64,000 nt of DNA from Acidobacteriota bacterium (lineage in GTDB: Bacteria > Acidobacteriota > Terriglobia > Terriglobales > Acidobacteriaceae): contig JAFDVP010000013.1 of NCBI GenBank assembly GCA_018268895.1, positions 1 to 64,000 on the forward strand, read 5' to 3'. The notes beneath the pieces are model-generated. The model searched no databases. It was not told where the DNA came from and saw only the letters and a list, made by a program, of their open reading frames with translations. This document shows positions 42,256-51,979 of this stretch, in pieces. Both the position numbers and the translations under genes were made by a program. How positions within the stretch are numbered: position 1 is the stretch's first letter; each line of letters opens with the position of its first letter.

Positions 42256-45200
42256 ATGAACCGTCGCATTTATATCCTTGTTGCAATTTGCGCCGCTATG
42301 ATCTCAATTCAGGGTTCATCCATCCCGGCGTATGGCCAGGTAGGGACGGCGACGCTCTCTGGGACCGTTACCGATCCCTCAGATGCGTTGGTTCCGAATG
42401 CCAGCGTAGTCCTAGAAGGCACTGAGACGAAGTCCCGTCGTGTAACTGTTTCGGATGCTGCGGGACTTTACGTGATACCCGCGATTAAACCGGGAGTTTA
42501 TCGGCTCACTGTGACGGCGTCCGGATTCTCCAGCAAGAGTCTGACCGACATCTTGCTTCGGTCAGGACAGTCAACAACACTGAATGTTGCATTGGCCATC
42601 GGAGCGCAATCTCAGACTGTTGACGTTAAGGCCACGGCTCCGCTGCTGCAAACAGGAAGTGCCTCGCTCGGCGCTGAAATTAGTCCGGTTGAGATGACGA
42701 AGACCCCCTTGTTGGGTAGGAACTTCACGTCGCTTATCGGAATTCTTCCGGGCGCAGGTTCTGTCCCTGATAATCATGGCGACAACTCAAGCGTGAATAA
42801 AGTTGCTCTGAATCCGTCGATGTATGGTCAACGGCAGCGCGACAACGATTACACATTGGATGGAGTTGTCAACAACGAGCCGCTATTCAGTACTATCGGG
42901 ATTTATCCGCCGCCTGAGGCAATCGCGGAGATGAAGGTCGAATCGGGAAGTGATTCGGGTGCTGTCGGCTGGGCGTCTGGCGCCAATATCAATATTGTTA
43001 CAAAATCTGGCACCAACAACTATCACGGGAATGCCTGGGAGTACTTCCGTGATAGTTCGACAAATGCCAGGACATACTTTATTCCATCAGTCGGGCTCTA
43101 CAAGTGGCATCAATTTGGAGCTACCTTCGGAGGCCCATTCGCACTTCCTCATCTGCTGCCCAAGTCGAAGTCCTGGTACATCTTTGGCTATTACGAGGGC
43201 ATCCGCCTCCATAGCGCATCTAATGCTACCTCTCTTGTTCCCACTGTGGCCGAAAGGGGTGGGGATTTCTCAGCGGACCCGGCAATCTACAACCCATATA
43301 CGACGCCTACTGGCTCAGGCGGAATCAAGTTGCGTCAGCAATTTCCAAATAACCAAATCCCGATGGGAGCGACGAATCTCTGTGCTCCGCAACCAACCTG
43401 CGTCAACGCTTCGTCGCTAACGATTCTCAAGCAGCTATACCCGACGCCGAACCTTCCGGACGGAGCTGTGCCAGGAGCCAACTATATTGACACTGCTCCT
43501 TCAATTCAGGACGGGGACCAGTGGAGTGTCCGAATTGATCATCAATTCGGTAGCAAAGACGATTTCTACGCTCGCTATAGCGATTCGCTCAATACGTCCT
43601 CGACTCAAACTCTGCCGACTCTGCCTACTAACAGTCGGAACCGCTACATGAACGTAGTTGTAAGTGAGACTCACGCTGCCTCTCCGACGTTTCTCTTCAC
43701 AACACGTTTTGGCATGCAGAGAGTCAATGGACAAGCATTGACTGGGGGACCGGGAGGTGGAATTGGGCCGCAAAATACGCTGAAGGATTCGGGTCTACTT
43801 GATGCTTTTGGGCAGTTCCAGGGGAAGAATCAGAATTACGATCTTACTCCGTCCATCAGCATACCTGGCTACGCGAGCATCGGCGGCAGTGGTTCGATTA
43901 ATGGCCCGGAATACTATATGCAGTGGACTGAGGACATCCAGAAAATCGCAGGCAAGAACGAGTTCGCTTTTGGCGGCCGCATCATGAGGTCTCAGTTTTT
44001 TACAAACTCCTCAGCGAGTTCAGACCTCGGGTTCACTTCTACGCAAACCGGAAATTCTTCCGCTCGCACCGGGTCTTCGTTCGCCAGTTTTCTCTTGGGA
44101 TTGCCGAACAGTGCGGACCGCGTAGGTGGGGATACATCTGCCTACATGCATGGGAATGCCTACAGTCTTTACCTGCAGGACACACTCCATTTGACTAAGA
44201 AGTTGACGCTGAATCTGGGCGTCCGCTGGGATTATGCGAGCCCGCTGATCAACGACTCGGGCAGTGGCACATTCGTATGGGAAACAGGGCAGTATCTTTA
44301 CAACAAGAAAAGCCCAATCACGGGCGAACCTCCGAATGCGCCGCGAGGTATGTTCCCTCCCGATTACACCAATATAGTGCCGCGCATTGGCATTGCTTAC
44401 GCCCTGGATCCCAAGACGGTCGTCCGCTCCTCTTATGGGGTCTTTTATGACACCTTTGGTATCAACTACGCCCAGAGCCAGCAGGGTAATCGTGGCAATT
44501 GGCCGTTTGCATTTCCCCAGACAGTTTCCAGTGTCAATCTGGGATTGCCCACGACCTTGCTGCCTAATCCATTTCCCGGGCCGCTTACAGGTTCACCAAC
44601 TCCCCTCGGTTGCGCCCAATGCTTAGAAGTGGCAAGATCTGCCACGCGTACGCCATATGTTCAAGAATGGACTTTCTCAATCCAGCGCCAACTAGCTCCT
44701 TCCCTCAGACTGCAGGCGGCTTATTTCGGATCGCATGGCGTTCACCTGTCAAGCCAGATCATTGACAATACCGCAGTCACACCTGGCACCACTCCCTACC
44801 AGACGCGGCAGAAATGGCCTCAGATCCCGCCTTATACCAGTAATGGCTACAACCAAAACGTCAGCTTCTACGATGGGCTATCTTTAGAGCTCAACAAGCG
44901 GTACTCTCACAATTTCTCTGTTCTTGCCGCCTACACTTACTCCAAAGCGATTGACACCATGGACTCGCTCCAGAATGCCCTCAATGCTACGGGTGCGTCC
45001 AAATTTCGTCCGACGCGATTTAATTTTGCATCCTTTAGAGGCGCTGCTGGATTCGACATCCGCCATAAAGCTACCGCAGGATATGTTGTCTCACTACCGT
45101 CATTCACGACCCACCGGTTTTTCAATGCCATAGTCGGCGGGTGGGGGCACAGTGGGATCATTACCGTGGACAGCGGACTCCCCTACTATGTGGCCCTGAC

Positions 45201-45579
45201 GACTGACAACGAAAACATTGGGACAAGCAGCGGACAGTTTCCCAACATTGTCGGCAACCCGGCGCTCAACCAGCGGAGTATCACAAAGTGGTTCGATACC
45301 AGCGCTTTCGCGCTGCCAGCTTACGGGACGGCTGGCAATCTCGGGAAGCATGCATATTACAGTCAACATCTGTTCAATTGGGACAGTTCGATCTCCAAGT
45401 CCTGGCCATTGTTCCGGGAACCCCAGTCTATTGAATTTCGAGCCGATTTTTTCAATACAGCTAATTCGCATTCCTTTTCTGCGCCGGGGAGTCAGTTTGG
45501 CACATCCCAGTTTGGAAAAATAAGCGCTGCTCGGCAGCCCGGCCGCCAGCTGCAATTCGGTCTGCTGTTGAACTTTTAG
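42256..45579 (+). CDS. Oar-like TonB-dependent outer-membrane receptor (module B)
   Basis: 1107 residues. A signal peptide (residues 1-28) precedes a carboxypeptidase-regulatory-like domain (GTATLSGTVTDPSDALVPNASVVLEG, about 30-115), a plug domain (TPLLGRNFTSLIGILPGA) and a barrel ending LQFGLLLNF. A GAGGAGAAGG purine tract lies upstream of the ATG. It opens a run of eight co-directional genes for extracytoplasmic and cytoplasmic sugar processing. It is only distantly similar to the receptors of modules A and C. Confidence 0.88.
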   Translation: MNRRIYILVAICAAMISIQGSSIPAYGQVGTATLSGTVTDPSDALVPNASVVLEGTETKSRRVTVSDAAGLYVIPAIKPGVYRLTVTASGFSSKSLTDILLRSGQSTTLNVALAIGAQSQTVDVKATAPLLQTGSASLGAEISPVEMTKTPLLGRNFTSLIGILPGAGSVPDNHGDNSSVNKVALNPSMYGQRQRDNDYTLDGVVNNEPLFSTIGIYPPPEAIAEMKVESGSDSGAVGWASGANINIVTKSGTNNYHGNAWEYFRDSSTNARTYFIPSVGLYKWHQFGATFGGPFALPHLLPKSKSWYIFGYYEGIRLHSASNATSLVPTVAERGGDFSADPAIYNPYTTPTGSGGIKLRQQFPNNQIPMGATNLCAPQPTCVNASSLTILKQLYPTPNLPDGAVPGANYIDTAPSIQDGDQWSVRIDHQFGSKDDFYARYSDSLNTSSTQTLPTLPTNSRNRYMNVVVSETHAASPTFLFTTRFGMQRVNGQALTGGPGGGIGPQNTLKDSGLLDAFGQFQGKNQNYDLTPSISIPGYASIGGSGSINGPEYYMQWTEDIQKIAGKNEFAFGGRIMRSQFFTNSSASSDLGFTSTQTGNSSARTGSSFASFLLGLPNSADRVGGDTSAYMHGNAYSLYLQDTLHLTKKLTLNLGVRWDYASPLINDSGSGTFVWETGQYLYNKKSPITGEPPNAPRGMFPPDYTNIVPRIGIAYALDPKTVVRSSYGVFYDTFGINYAQSQQGNRGNWPFAFPQTVSSVNLGLPTTLLPNPFPGPLTGSPTPLGCAQCLEVARSATRTPYVQEWTFSIQRQLAPSLRLQAAYFGSHGVHLSSQIIDNTAVTPGTTPYQTRQKWPQIPPYTSNGYNQNVSFYDGLSLELNKRYSHNFSVLAAYTYSKAIDTMDSLQNALNATGASKFRPTRFNFASFRGAAGFDIRHKATAGYVVSLPSFTTHRFFNAIVGGWGHSGIITVDSGLPYYVALTTDNENIGTSSGQFPNIVGNPALNQRSITKWFDTSAFALPAYGTAGNLGKHAYYSQHLFNWDSSISKSWPLFREPQSIEFRADFFNTANSHSFSAPGSQFGTSQFGKISAARQPGRQLQFGLLLNF

Positions 45580-45634
45580 TTCGACGGTTTCTCACAGAGA
45601 AATTCAGAAGCAACATCTGGGAACAGGAGAGCAA

Positions 45635-47254
45635 ATGAGGATAGGTCGAAGGGACTTTCTCAAGTCTGCGGGTGCAGTGGCTACCATAGGCGCAGTGCGG
45701 CCCGCACTTGGCGAGCTCCACCCGAACAACCCGGTACCGCAACTTCAGCGGATGCCATTACTCATGCCCGATGATTTCAGTGATCTTCATTTGACGGCGT
45801 GGAGAGTGGAACCAGGTACTCCGGACGCAAACAATCCGCTCATTGAAGGTCACATGCCATGGGACTCGGGTGGCGTGGGTATTCACGGCACGGTATTGAT
45901 AGATCCATTGGATGGTAAATGGAAGGCATATGTCGTCTGCACGCCGCCGGAAGAAACCTCTAAGGATTGGCCTCACCCTTGGGTTTCTGACAACGCTCGC
46001 AAGCGACGGTTATGTCTGTTTGAGAGTAACGATGGAGTCCACTGGATCAGACCGGCATTTTCACCAATTGGTTTTGGAAATCATACAGCCACGAATATCC
46101 TGTTTGATTTGGCAAGTGGAGTCTCAGCTTACGGTTCTGTGCTCATCGATTCTTCCAATCACCAGTGGCCCTATGAGATGTTCGTCTTACGCGAGCGTTC
46201 GACCGAGGGAACGCCTCCGCTGAACTATCCCGGCAAGATGGCTTACTACCGATACCGGTCGCACGATGGGAAGGCCTGGCAACTCTCCTATGGCCCCATC
46301 ACCAAACCGATGAGTGAGGATATTGCCTTTTTCTATCGAGATCCTAAAGGTGGATACGTGTCATATTACCGTGTGCCAGGTGCTAGGCCGCCGAAAGGTC
46401 AACTGCCCAGCTACGAGACAGGTGCTGCTCGCAGCCTATACCGAGCGACAAGCACCGACGGTAATGTGTGGACACAGGATGAGTCAATGCTTGTAACGGC
46501 GGACGAACTTGACCATCGTGATACTCAATACAACGAATTGGTGCCACATAAGGTTGAAGGTGGCTATCTAGGGATGGTCAGCGTCTATCATCCTCTTACA
46601 CAGACCCAGGACCTGCGCATTGCCGCTTCGCGAGATGGGAACCATTGGTGGTTTCCTGACCGGCAGCCTATTATCGGCAACGCCCCGCTGGGAGATTACG
46701 GGGGTGGGATGATCTGGCAAAGTCATAGCCTGATCGTCGAGAACAACACCATCTATATTTACTATGGCGCGACTGAAGGCGCGCACCGGCAGCTCTCCGA
46801 AACCCAGGCCCCGTCCAAAACGATCGGTTACGAACAGACAGTGATCAGTGAGGCTTCGGGTCTCTTGCCTTTCAACGCTGCATTATGCCGCTCTTCCTGG
46901 CAGATAGATCGCCTCTTTGCTCTTGCGTCGTCAGCGGGAGGGCCGACGGTCGGTATCGCGACTACAAAGTCGCAGGATTTGGCCGGCAAAACTCTTTGGG
47001 TTGACATCAAAACGCGACCGGCTAAGAAAAATGCGCCACCAGATTTCGGCGAGGGACAACTCCAGGTAGAGCTCCTCGATGCGGAAGGTCAACCGCTGCG
47101 CGGTTTCGGACGTGAGGATTGTGAGTCTCTTAGGGGTGATCACCACGCTTTGATGGTGCGATGGCGCGGTGGTGTGAAGGCCCCGATCGGGGCGAAGATG
47201 GCCAGCTTCTACCTAAAGCGCACGTTCCTCTATGGATTTGACTTCCGGGCATAG
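45635..47254 (+). CDS. Tat-exported five-bladed-propeller glycoside-hydrolase-like protein 1
   Basis: 539 residues. MRIGRRDFLKSAGAVATIGAV is a twin-arginine signal. The body resembles the GH32/43/68/130-type propeller found in acidobacteria and planctomycetes: repeated LFESNDGVHWIRP, YRYRSHDGKAWQLS, YRATSTDGNVWTQD and AASRDGNHWWFPD blade motifs. The C-terminal 100 residues form a beta-sandwich-like part (LQVELLDAEGQPLRGF) shared with the next gene. I cannot name the catalytic acids. It lies 55 bp after the receptor, with AGGAG before its ATG. Confidence 0.7.
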   Translation: MRIGRRDFLKSAGAVATIGAVRPALGELHPNNPVPQLQRMPLLMPDDFSDLHLTAWRVEPGTPDANNPLIEGHMPWDSGGVGIHGTVLIDPLDGKWKAYVVCTPPEETSKDWPHPWVSDNARKRRLCLFESNDGVHWIRPAFSPIGFGNHTATNILFDLASGVSAYGSVLIDSSNHQWPYEMFVLRERSTEGTPPLNYPGKMAYYRYRSHDGKAWQLSYGPITKPMSEDIAFFYRDPKGGYVSYYRVPGARPPKGQLPSYETGAARSLYRATSTDGNVWTQDESMLVTADELDHRDTQYNELVPHKVEGGYLGMVSVYHPLTQTQDLRIAASRDGNHWWFPDRQPIIGNAPLGDYGGGMIWQSHSLIVENNTIYIYYGATEGAHRQLSETQAPSKTIGYEQTVISEASGLLPFNAALCRSSWQIDRLFALASSAGGPTVGIATTKSQDLAGKTLWVDIKTRPAKKNAPPDFGEGQLQVELLDAEGQPLRGFGREDCESLRGDHHALMVRWRGGVKAPIGAKMASFYLKRTFLYGFDFRA

Positions 47255-47402
47255 AAGGTCGTCGCTATATACGGTTGGATTGAGGAATCTTTCGCGAGAA
47301 GAAAGCGCAGTCTGAACGGCCACATCTTTCGATGTGCGATCGGACAGGTGATATGCAAGCAATTGATGCGCTCCTTGTTGTTAATGGAAAGGTGGCTGTT
47401 GG

Positions 47403-49124
47403 ATGAGAAGAAGAAAATTTCTAGAAGGCATGGTGGCTACACCGCTGCTTCTTTCGAAATGGAATGCAGCAGCCTCTGCACTGGATCAAGGAGCATCGGC
47501 ATGGGAGACGTTATATAACGGGATCCGACTTCAGCCCAATTGGCCGCCACGTGATACGGCGCTCTCACTTGAACCGATGCTTGTGCCTTACCTGAATGCT
47601 CCTCCAAGTGTCATAAATATCGATCTGGGCAGACAACTCTTCGTGGATGATTTCCTCATTGAGCAAACTACGCTCAAACGTACCTATCATCAGCCGGAAT
47701 ATTCTACGGCCAACCCGATTATTGAGCCCGATAAGCCGTGGGAGATCGAAGGGCCTGGACCAGCTGCCGGACCCTTCAGTGGCGGAGTCTGGTACGACAA
47801 CCAATCCAACTTGTTCAAGCTGTGGTACACAGGCGGCTACTCGAAATACACCTGCTACGCGACATCAAAGGATGGGATTCACTGGGAAAAACCCAATCTC
47901 GACATTGTGTCCGGCACAAACATCGTGATTGACCATACGAAAGGCTGGCGGCCTCGACCAGGGAATGAAAGACGGGCGGTGGACACCAACAGCGTCTGGA
48001 TTGACTACAATGCTGAAGCAGCGCGGCGCTATAAGATCTTCTATACCGCACGATCGGGAGAGAAACCGAGCGACCAGACACCCCTCTGGCATCTCCATTA
48101 CTGTGATTCGGCGGACGGAATTCATTGGTCAGAGCCAAAGGCGTTGTCTGATCATGTGGGGGATCACACCAATGCCCATTACAACCCTTTTCGGAATAAG
48201 TGGGTAATCGGTGTTCGTTACCTTGTCTCGGGCCGTCGGCTCCGGGCATATGTGGAAGGGGATGATCCGGCCCAGGTTACAAGGCTTGCCAACGATATTG
48301 TTCCGAGCGCAAATGTCGTTCCATGGCTGGGGGCAGATAGGAATGACCCCCATAATCCCAACCCGGAGTATGCGCGAATCGAACCGCAGCTTTATCAGTT
48401 TGACGGTATCGCATATGAAAGCCTTATGCTCGGGTTCTTCTCAATATGGCAAGGGCCAACGAATGAAACGTGCGCCGAGCTGCACATTCCGAAGCGAAAC
48501 GAAGTGTCCCTGGGTTACAGCCGCGACGGTTTCCACTTCTATCGTCCGGACCGCAGGCCATTTTTCTATGTGACAGAGAAGCCGCACGCCTGGAACTGGG
48601 GGAATTGCCAGTCGGCAACTGGTGGTTGCATTGTCGTGGGCGACAAACTGTATCTGTATTTTTCTTCTCGCAAGCTCTCTACTGATAAGTCAACGTTCTG
48701 GGATGGCGAGTATGATACGGGGCTTGCTTTCTTACGTCGCGATGGCTTCGCATCCATGGGGTCAGAGTACGAGGAAGGAACTTTGACGACACGAACTCTA
48801 CAGTTCCGAGGGAAGCATCTTTTCGTAAATACCAACTCAAGTCAGGGTAAGCTTCGCGCTGAAGTGCTCGACTCCTCTGGTGCTGCGATCGAACCCTTTA
48901 CAAGAAATAACTGTCAGTCTCTTGCGGTTGACAGTACTAAACAGATGATTAGCTGGAAAGGGGGATCGGATCTATCACAACTGGCGGGCAGGCCAGTCAG
49001 GTTCAAGTTCTCTCTCCGATTGGGCGAGCTTTACTCCTTTTGGGTAAGTCCGGACGATTCCGGTGCTAGCCATGGATACCTCGGGTCCGGGAGTCCAGGA
49101 CATAGCGGCTTCGTCGATGTTTAG
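47403..49124 (+). CDS. Tat-type exported five-bladed-propeller glycoside-hydrolase-like protein 2
   Basis: 573 residues. MRRRKFLEGMVATPLLLSKW looks like a twin-arginine signal. Blade motifs include CYATSKDGIHWEKPNL, YCDSADGIHWSEPKAL and LGYSRDGFHFYRPDRRPF, with the C-terminal LRAEVLDSSGAAIEPFTRNNCQSL equivalent to that of the preceding protein. The two are divergent paralogues. They probably act in the periplasm on glycan pieces taken in by the receptor, one possibly hydrolysing and one binding. No family number can be assigned from sequence alone. Confidence 0.68.
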   Translation: MRRRKFLEGMVATPLLLSKWNAAASALDQGASAWETLYNGIRLQPNWPPRDTALSLEPMLVPYLNAPPSVINIDLGRQLFVDDFLIEQTTLKRTYHQPEYSTANPIIEPDKPWEIEGPGPAAGPFSGGVWYDNQSNLFKLWYTGGYSKYTCYATSKDGIHWEKPNLDIVSGTNIVIDHTKGWRPRPGNERRAVDTNSVWIDYNAEAARRYKIFYTARSGEKPSDQTPLWHLHYCDSADGIHWSEPKALSDHVGDHTNAHYNPFRNKWVIGVRYLVSGRRLRAYVEGDDPAQVTRLANDIVPSANVVPWLGADRNDPHNPNPEYARIEPQLYQFDGIAYESLMLGFFSIWQGPTNETCAELHIPKRNEVSLGYSRDGFHFYRPDRRPFFYVTEKPHAWNWGNCQSATGGCIVVGDKLYLYFSSRKLSTDKSTFWDGEYDTGLAFLRRDGFASMGSEYEEGTLTTRTLQFRGKHLFVNTNSSQGKLRAEVLDSSGAAIEPFTRNNCQSLAVDSTKQMISWKGGSDLSQLAGRPVRFKFSLRLGELYSFWVSPDDSGASHGYLGSGSPGHSGFVDV

Positions 49125-49182
49125 AGGGAAAAGGGTTATGCGATCGAAGAGGACCACCTAATAAATCTTTTATGTCGGCGTT

Positions 49183-49989
49183 ATGAATAAAGAAATTGTC
49201 GAAATGTTCGATCTTGCGGGCCATGTGGCTGTTGTTACAGGCGGTGCGCGACACCTCGGTTTTGACGCCGCCGGCATTTTAGCTGCCGCTGGCTGTGATG
49301 TAGCGATAACATCGCGTAATTTGGCGCGATCACAAGAGTCGGCCGAGAAATTACGTCAGAAGTATTCAAGAGATGTATTGCCAATTGAGATGGACCAGAC
49401 CTGTTACACAGATGTCTCAGAAGCCGCATGCCGGGTTCGGGACTGGAAAGGGCGAATCGACATATTGGTCAACAATGCGGGAGGCAGTGCAAATCACGGA
49501 GCCATGCGATTGTTCGACCGAAAGGCACAGGATATCGACGAACTCGTCCGCGTGAATCTCACAGGATTGATCTACTGCTGCCGCGAGTTTGGATCCCTGA
49601 TGGCTGAGAGGCGTAGTGGTTCGATTATTAACATTGCTTCAATTGCGGGATTGGTCGGTCGGGATCGTCGGATGTACGATCGCGCCGGTATGAAGGGGCA
49701 GCCAGTTGATTACGCAGCTGCAAAGGCCGGTGTCATTGGACTAACCCGCGACCTCGCCGCATCTCTTGGACCAATGGGAATCCGTGTGAATGCAGTTTCT
49801 CCAGGGGGCTTCGCGAGAGAACTGTGCCCCGAATTTGTCGAATATTACAGCGACCGTACTCCGCTGGGACGCATGGGGAAAGATGGGGTTGATATCAAGG
49901 GCGCAATTCTATTCCTGGCGTGCCCGGCAGCGGACTATGTCACTGGTCACAATTTAGTGGTGGACGGAGGATTTTCCATATGGCAGTAA
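49183..49989 (+). CDS. Short-chain dehydrogenase/reductase (SDR)
   Basis: 268 residues. TGGARHLG (19-26) is the cofactor-binding loop, NNAG at 97-100, and the catalytic triad is S153, Y177 and K181 (YAAAK). The end GHNLVVDGGFSIWQ is usual for sugar or sugar-acid oxidoreductases such as gluconate dehydrogenases. No ribosome-binding site is obvious; an in-frame ATG at 49204 (MFDLAG) is an alternative start. The stop overlaps the next gene by 10 bp, so both oxidoreductases are coupled. Confidence 0.87.
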   Translation: MNKEIVEMFDLAGHVAVVTGGARHLGFDAAGILAAAGCDVAITSRNLARSQESAEKLRQKYSRDVLPIEMDQTCYTDVSEAACRVRDWKGRIDILVNNAGGSANHGAMRLFDRKAQDIDELVRVNLTGLIYCCREFGSLMAERRSGSIINIASIAGLVGRDRRMYDRAGMKGQPVDYAAAKAGVIGLTRDLAASLGPMGIRVNAVSPGGFARELCPEFVEYYSDRTPLGRMGKDGVDIKGAILFLACPAADYVTGHNLVVDGGFSIWQ

Positions 49990-50966
49990 GGCAGCGCATC
50001 GTGGTGGTCGGGGCAGGTTCCATCGGCAAACGCCACATACGCTTGTTGCGAGAGCGCGAGGGGGCGCAGGTGGAGGTTGTTGAACCTAACCTTGATGCTC
50101 TTGCGTCGCTGCAAACTGAATTTGGAGCGCTGGTTGTACATAAAAGCTTTGAAGCGATGCTCGGTACACATCCTGAAGTTGTCTGGCTAGCCTCTCCCAC
50201 ATCACTGCATGCCGTTCAGAGTATCGCCGCGTTGAACGCCGGGGCTCATGTGTTTTGTGAGAAACCAATGGCATACACGGTAGAAGAAGCACGGAAAGTT
50301 GGAGAAGTTGTTTCACGTTCGTCAAGAATTTTCAACGTCGGTTTTTATCTGCATTTCTCCGCAGGAATGCTGTTACTAAAAGAAATAATTGAGCGCGGCG
50401 ACCTGGGAAGTCTTTTGCATATTCGCGCCCACGTCGGCAGCCATATAACACTTGTCAATTCAATTTCGCGATATCAGGCGCAACATGCTGGCACGTTGTT
50501 TTTCGACTATTCCCATCAGCCAGATCTACTTTATTGGCTGACAAAGAAAATGCCTATCGCTCTCCAGGTTTACGGCTTTAACGGAGGAGCGCTGCAACTG
50601 ACGGCTGAGCCCAATGTTGCGGACATAATATGCGAATACGATTCGCACTTAATCACACATGTCCACCTGAATTACGTTCAAATGCCGGAGCGACACGCCT
50701 ACGAAGTCATTGGGGATGAAGGTTGGGCGTTCCTGAATTTCAATGAAGGGTTTCTGCTTGTTGGAAACCGCCGCAACCAGACCGCGCAGACCGTGACGTT
50801 TCGCCAGGACCGAGATGACATCTTCCGAGCGGAGCACGACGCTTTTTTCGATTCTGTGGAGGGAAAACGCTTGCCGGAGACTTCAGCAGCGGACGGATTG
50901 ATCTCGACAATGATCTGTGCTGCCGCTCTGGAATCGTATCGTACACAGCAAAGAGTATCACCCTAA
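49980..50966 (+). CDS. Gfo/Idh/MocA-family oxidoreductase
   Basis: 328 residues from the ATG at 49980, chosen by GGAGG (49966-49970) with 9-nt spacing; the gene overlaps the SDR by 10 bp. VVVGAGSIGKRHIRLLRERE is the Rossmann loop and VFCEKPMAYTVEEA carries the family EKP motif. The C-terminal substrate domain includes a FFDYSHQPDLLYWL segment with catalytic-type Asp/His. It probably oxidises or epimerises a sugar with NAD(P). The sequence type resembles enzymes acting on acidic or N-acetylated sugars (weak inference). Confidence 0.85.
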   Translation: MAVRQRIVVVGAGSIGKRHIRLLREREGAQVEVVEPNLDALASLQTEFGALVVHKSFEAMLGTHPEVVWLASPTSLHAVQSIAALNAGAHVFCEKPMAYTVEEARKVGEVVSRSSRIFNVGFYLHFSAGMLLLKEIIERGDLGSLLHIRAHVGSHITLVNSISRYQAQHAGTLFFDYSHQPDLLYWLTKKMPIALQVYGFNGGALQLTAEPNVADIICEYDSHLITHVHLNYVQMPERHAYEVIGDEGWAFLNFNEGFLLVGNRRNQTAQTVTFRQDRDDIFRAEHDAFFDSVEGKRLPETSAADGLISTMICAAALESYRTQQRVSP

Positions 50967-51064
50967 CCCGCTGGTAGCAGCCGAGGAGAAGGGTAATGAA
51001 CCTAGTTAGTCTGAGCTGGCAGAAAACTGTGAAGTGACAATGTTTGTCCAAGGAGCGTTAGCAC

Positions 51065-51979
51065 ATGCGGTCGGGTGAATCTGTAAAGGATATGTTTCAT
51101 GGAGTTCTTCCTGCAATCGTTACACCGTTTGATGAGGCGGGAGAGTTTGCTGAGAAAGTATTCGAGCGGCTACTTGCCGACTTGTATCAAGTCGGCGTCC
51201 ACGGGATGTACGTCTGCGGGAACACGGGAGAAGGATCACTTCAGTCAGTTGCTATGAGGCAGCGGGTTGTTGAGGCGGCGGTTCGATGCTCGCCCAAAGG
51301 AAAGAGTGTAATCGCTCACGTAGGCGGTGTGCGGCTCCCGGAGGCTATTCAGCTTGCTCGTCACGCAGAGCGTATTGGCGCCTCTGCTGTCAGTGCTCTG
51401 CCTCCTGCTGGAAGTTATAGTTTTCGAGAACTTCACCACTACTACCGACAGCTTGCGGAAGCCTGCGGCTTGCCCTTTCTGGTTTATTTTTTCCCGGATT
51501 TGTGCCGTGCCATCGAAACGCTCGATCAAATACTGGAATTGTGCGAGATTCCCAATGTAGCGGGTTTAAAGTTCACAGATTTTGACTTGTTCAAGCTCCA
51601 CCAGGTCAGCAGCGCTGGAAAAGTCATTTTTAATGGTAGGGACCAAGTACTCGCTGCAGGGTTGTTGATGGGTGCGGATGGAGGCATCGGGAGCTTCTAT
51701 AATCTCATTCCCCAGCTCTTTGTCGATGTTTACGCGTGTGCACGTACCAAGCAATGGGAAGGAGCTCGCCGTGCTCAAGACCGGATCAACGAGCTCATTC
51801 GCATCACATCACGTTTCCCCAATGTCTCTGCGATCAAAACGATGTTGAAATGGCGCGGGTATGATTGCGGGCGGTGCATTGCGCCTAATGAAAATCTGAC
51901 GGAAGCAGGCGAACTCCAGTTGCGCGAGTTAGTGAAGCAAAGCAGTTTCTGTAATGAGATCCTCGGACCTGCCATATGA
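51065..51979 (+). CDS. DapA/NanA-family aldolase or dehydratase
   Basis: 304 residues, a DHDPS-family TIM barrel. GNTGEG (52-57), Y141 in YFFPD and the Schiff-base K169 in GLKFTDFD are in place. The GNTGEG loop and YFFP are nearer to N-acetylneuraminate lyase-like members than to DapA or KdgD, but TDFD after the lysine is unusual. It probably splits or dehydrates a 2-keto sugar acid, releasing pyruvate. It is coupled to the MFS gene by an ATGA overlap (51976-51979). Confidence 0.82.
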   Translation: MRSGESVKDMFHGVLPAIVTPFDEAGEFAEKVFERLLADLYQVGVHGMYVCGNTGEGSLQSVAMRQRVVEAAVRCSPKGKSVIAHVGGVRLPEAIQLARHAERIGASAVSALPPAGSYSFRELHHYYRQLAEACGLPFLVYFFPDLCRAIETLDQILELCEIPNVAGLKFTDFDLFKLHQVSSAGKVIFNGRDQVLAAGLLMGADGGIGSFYNLIPQLFVDVYACARTKQWEGARRAQDRINELIRITSRFPNVSAIKTMLKWRGYDCGRCIAPNENLTEAGELQLRELVKQSSFCNEILGPAI

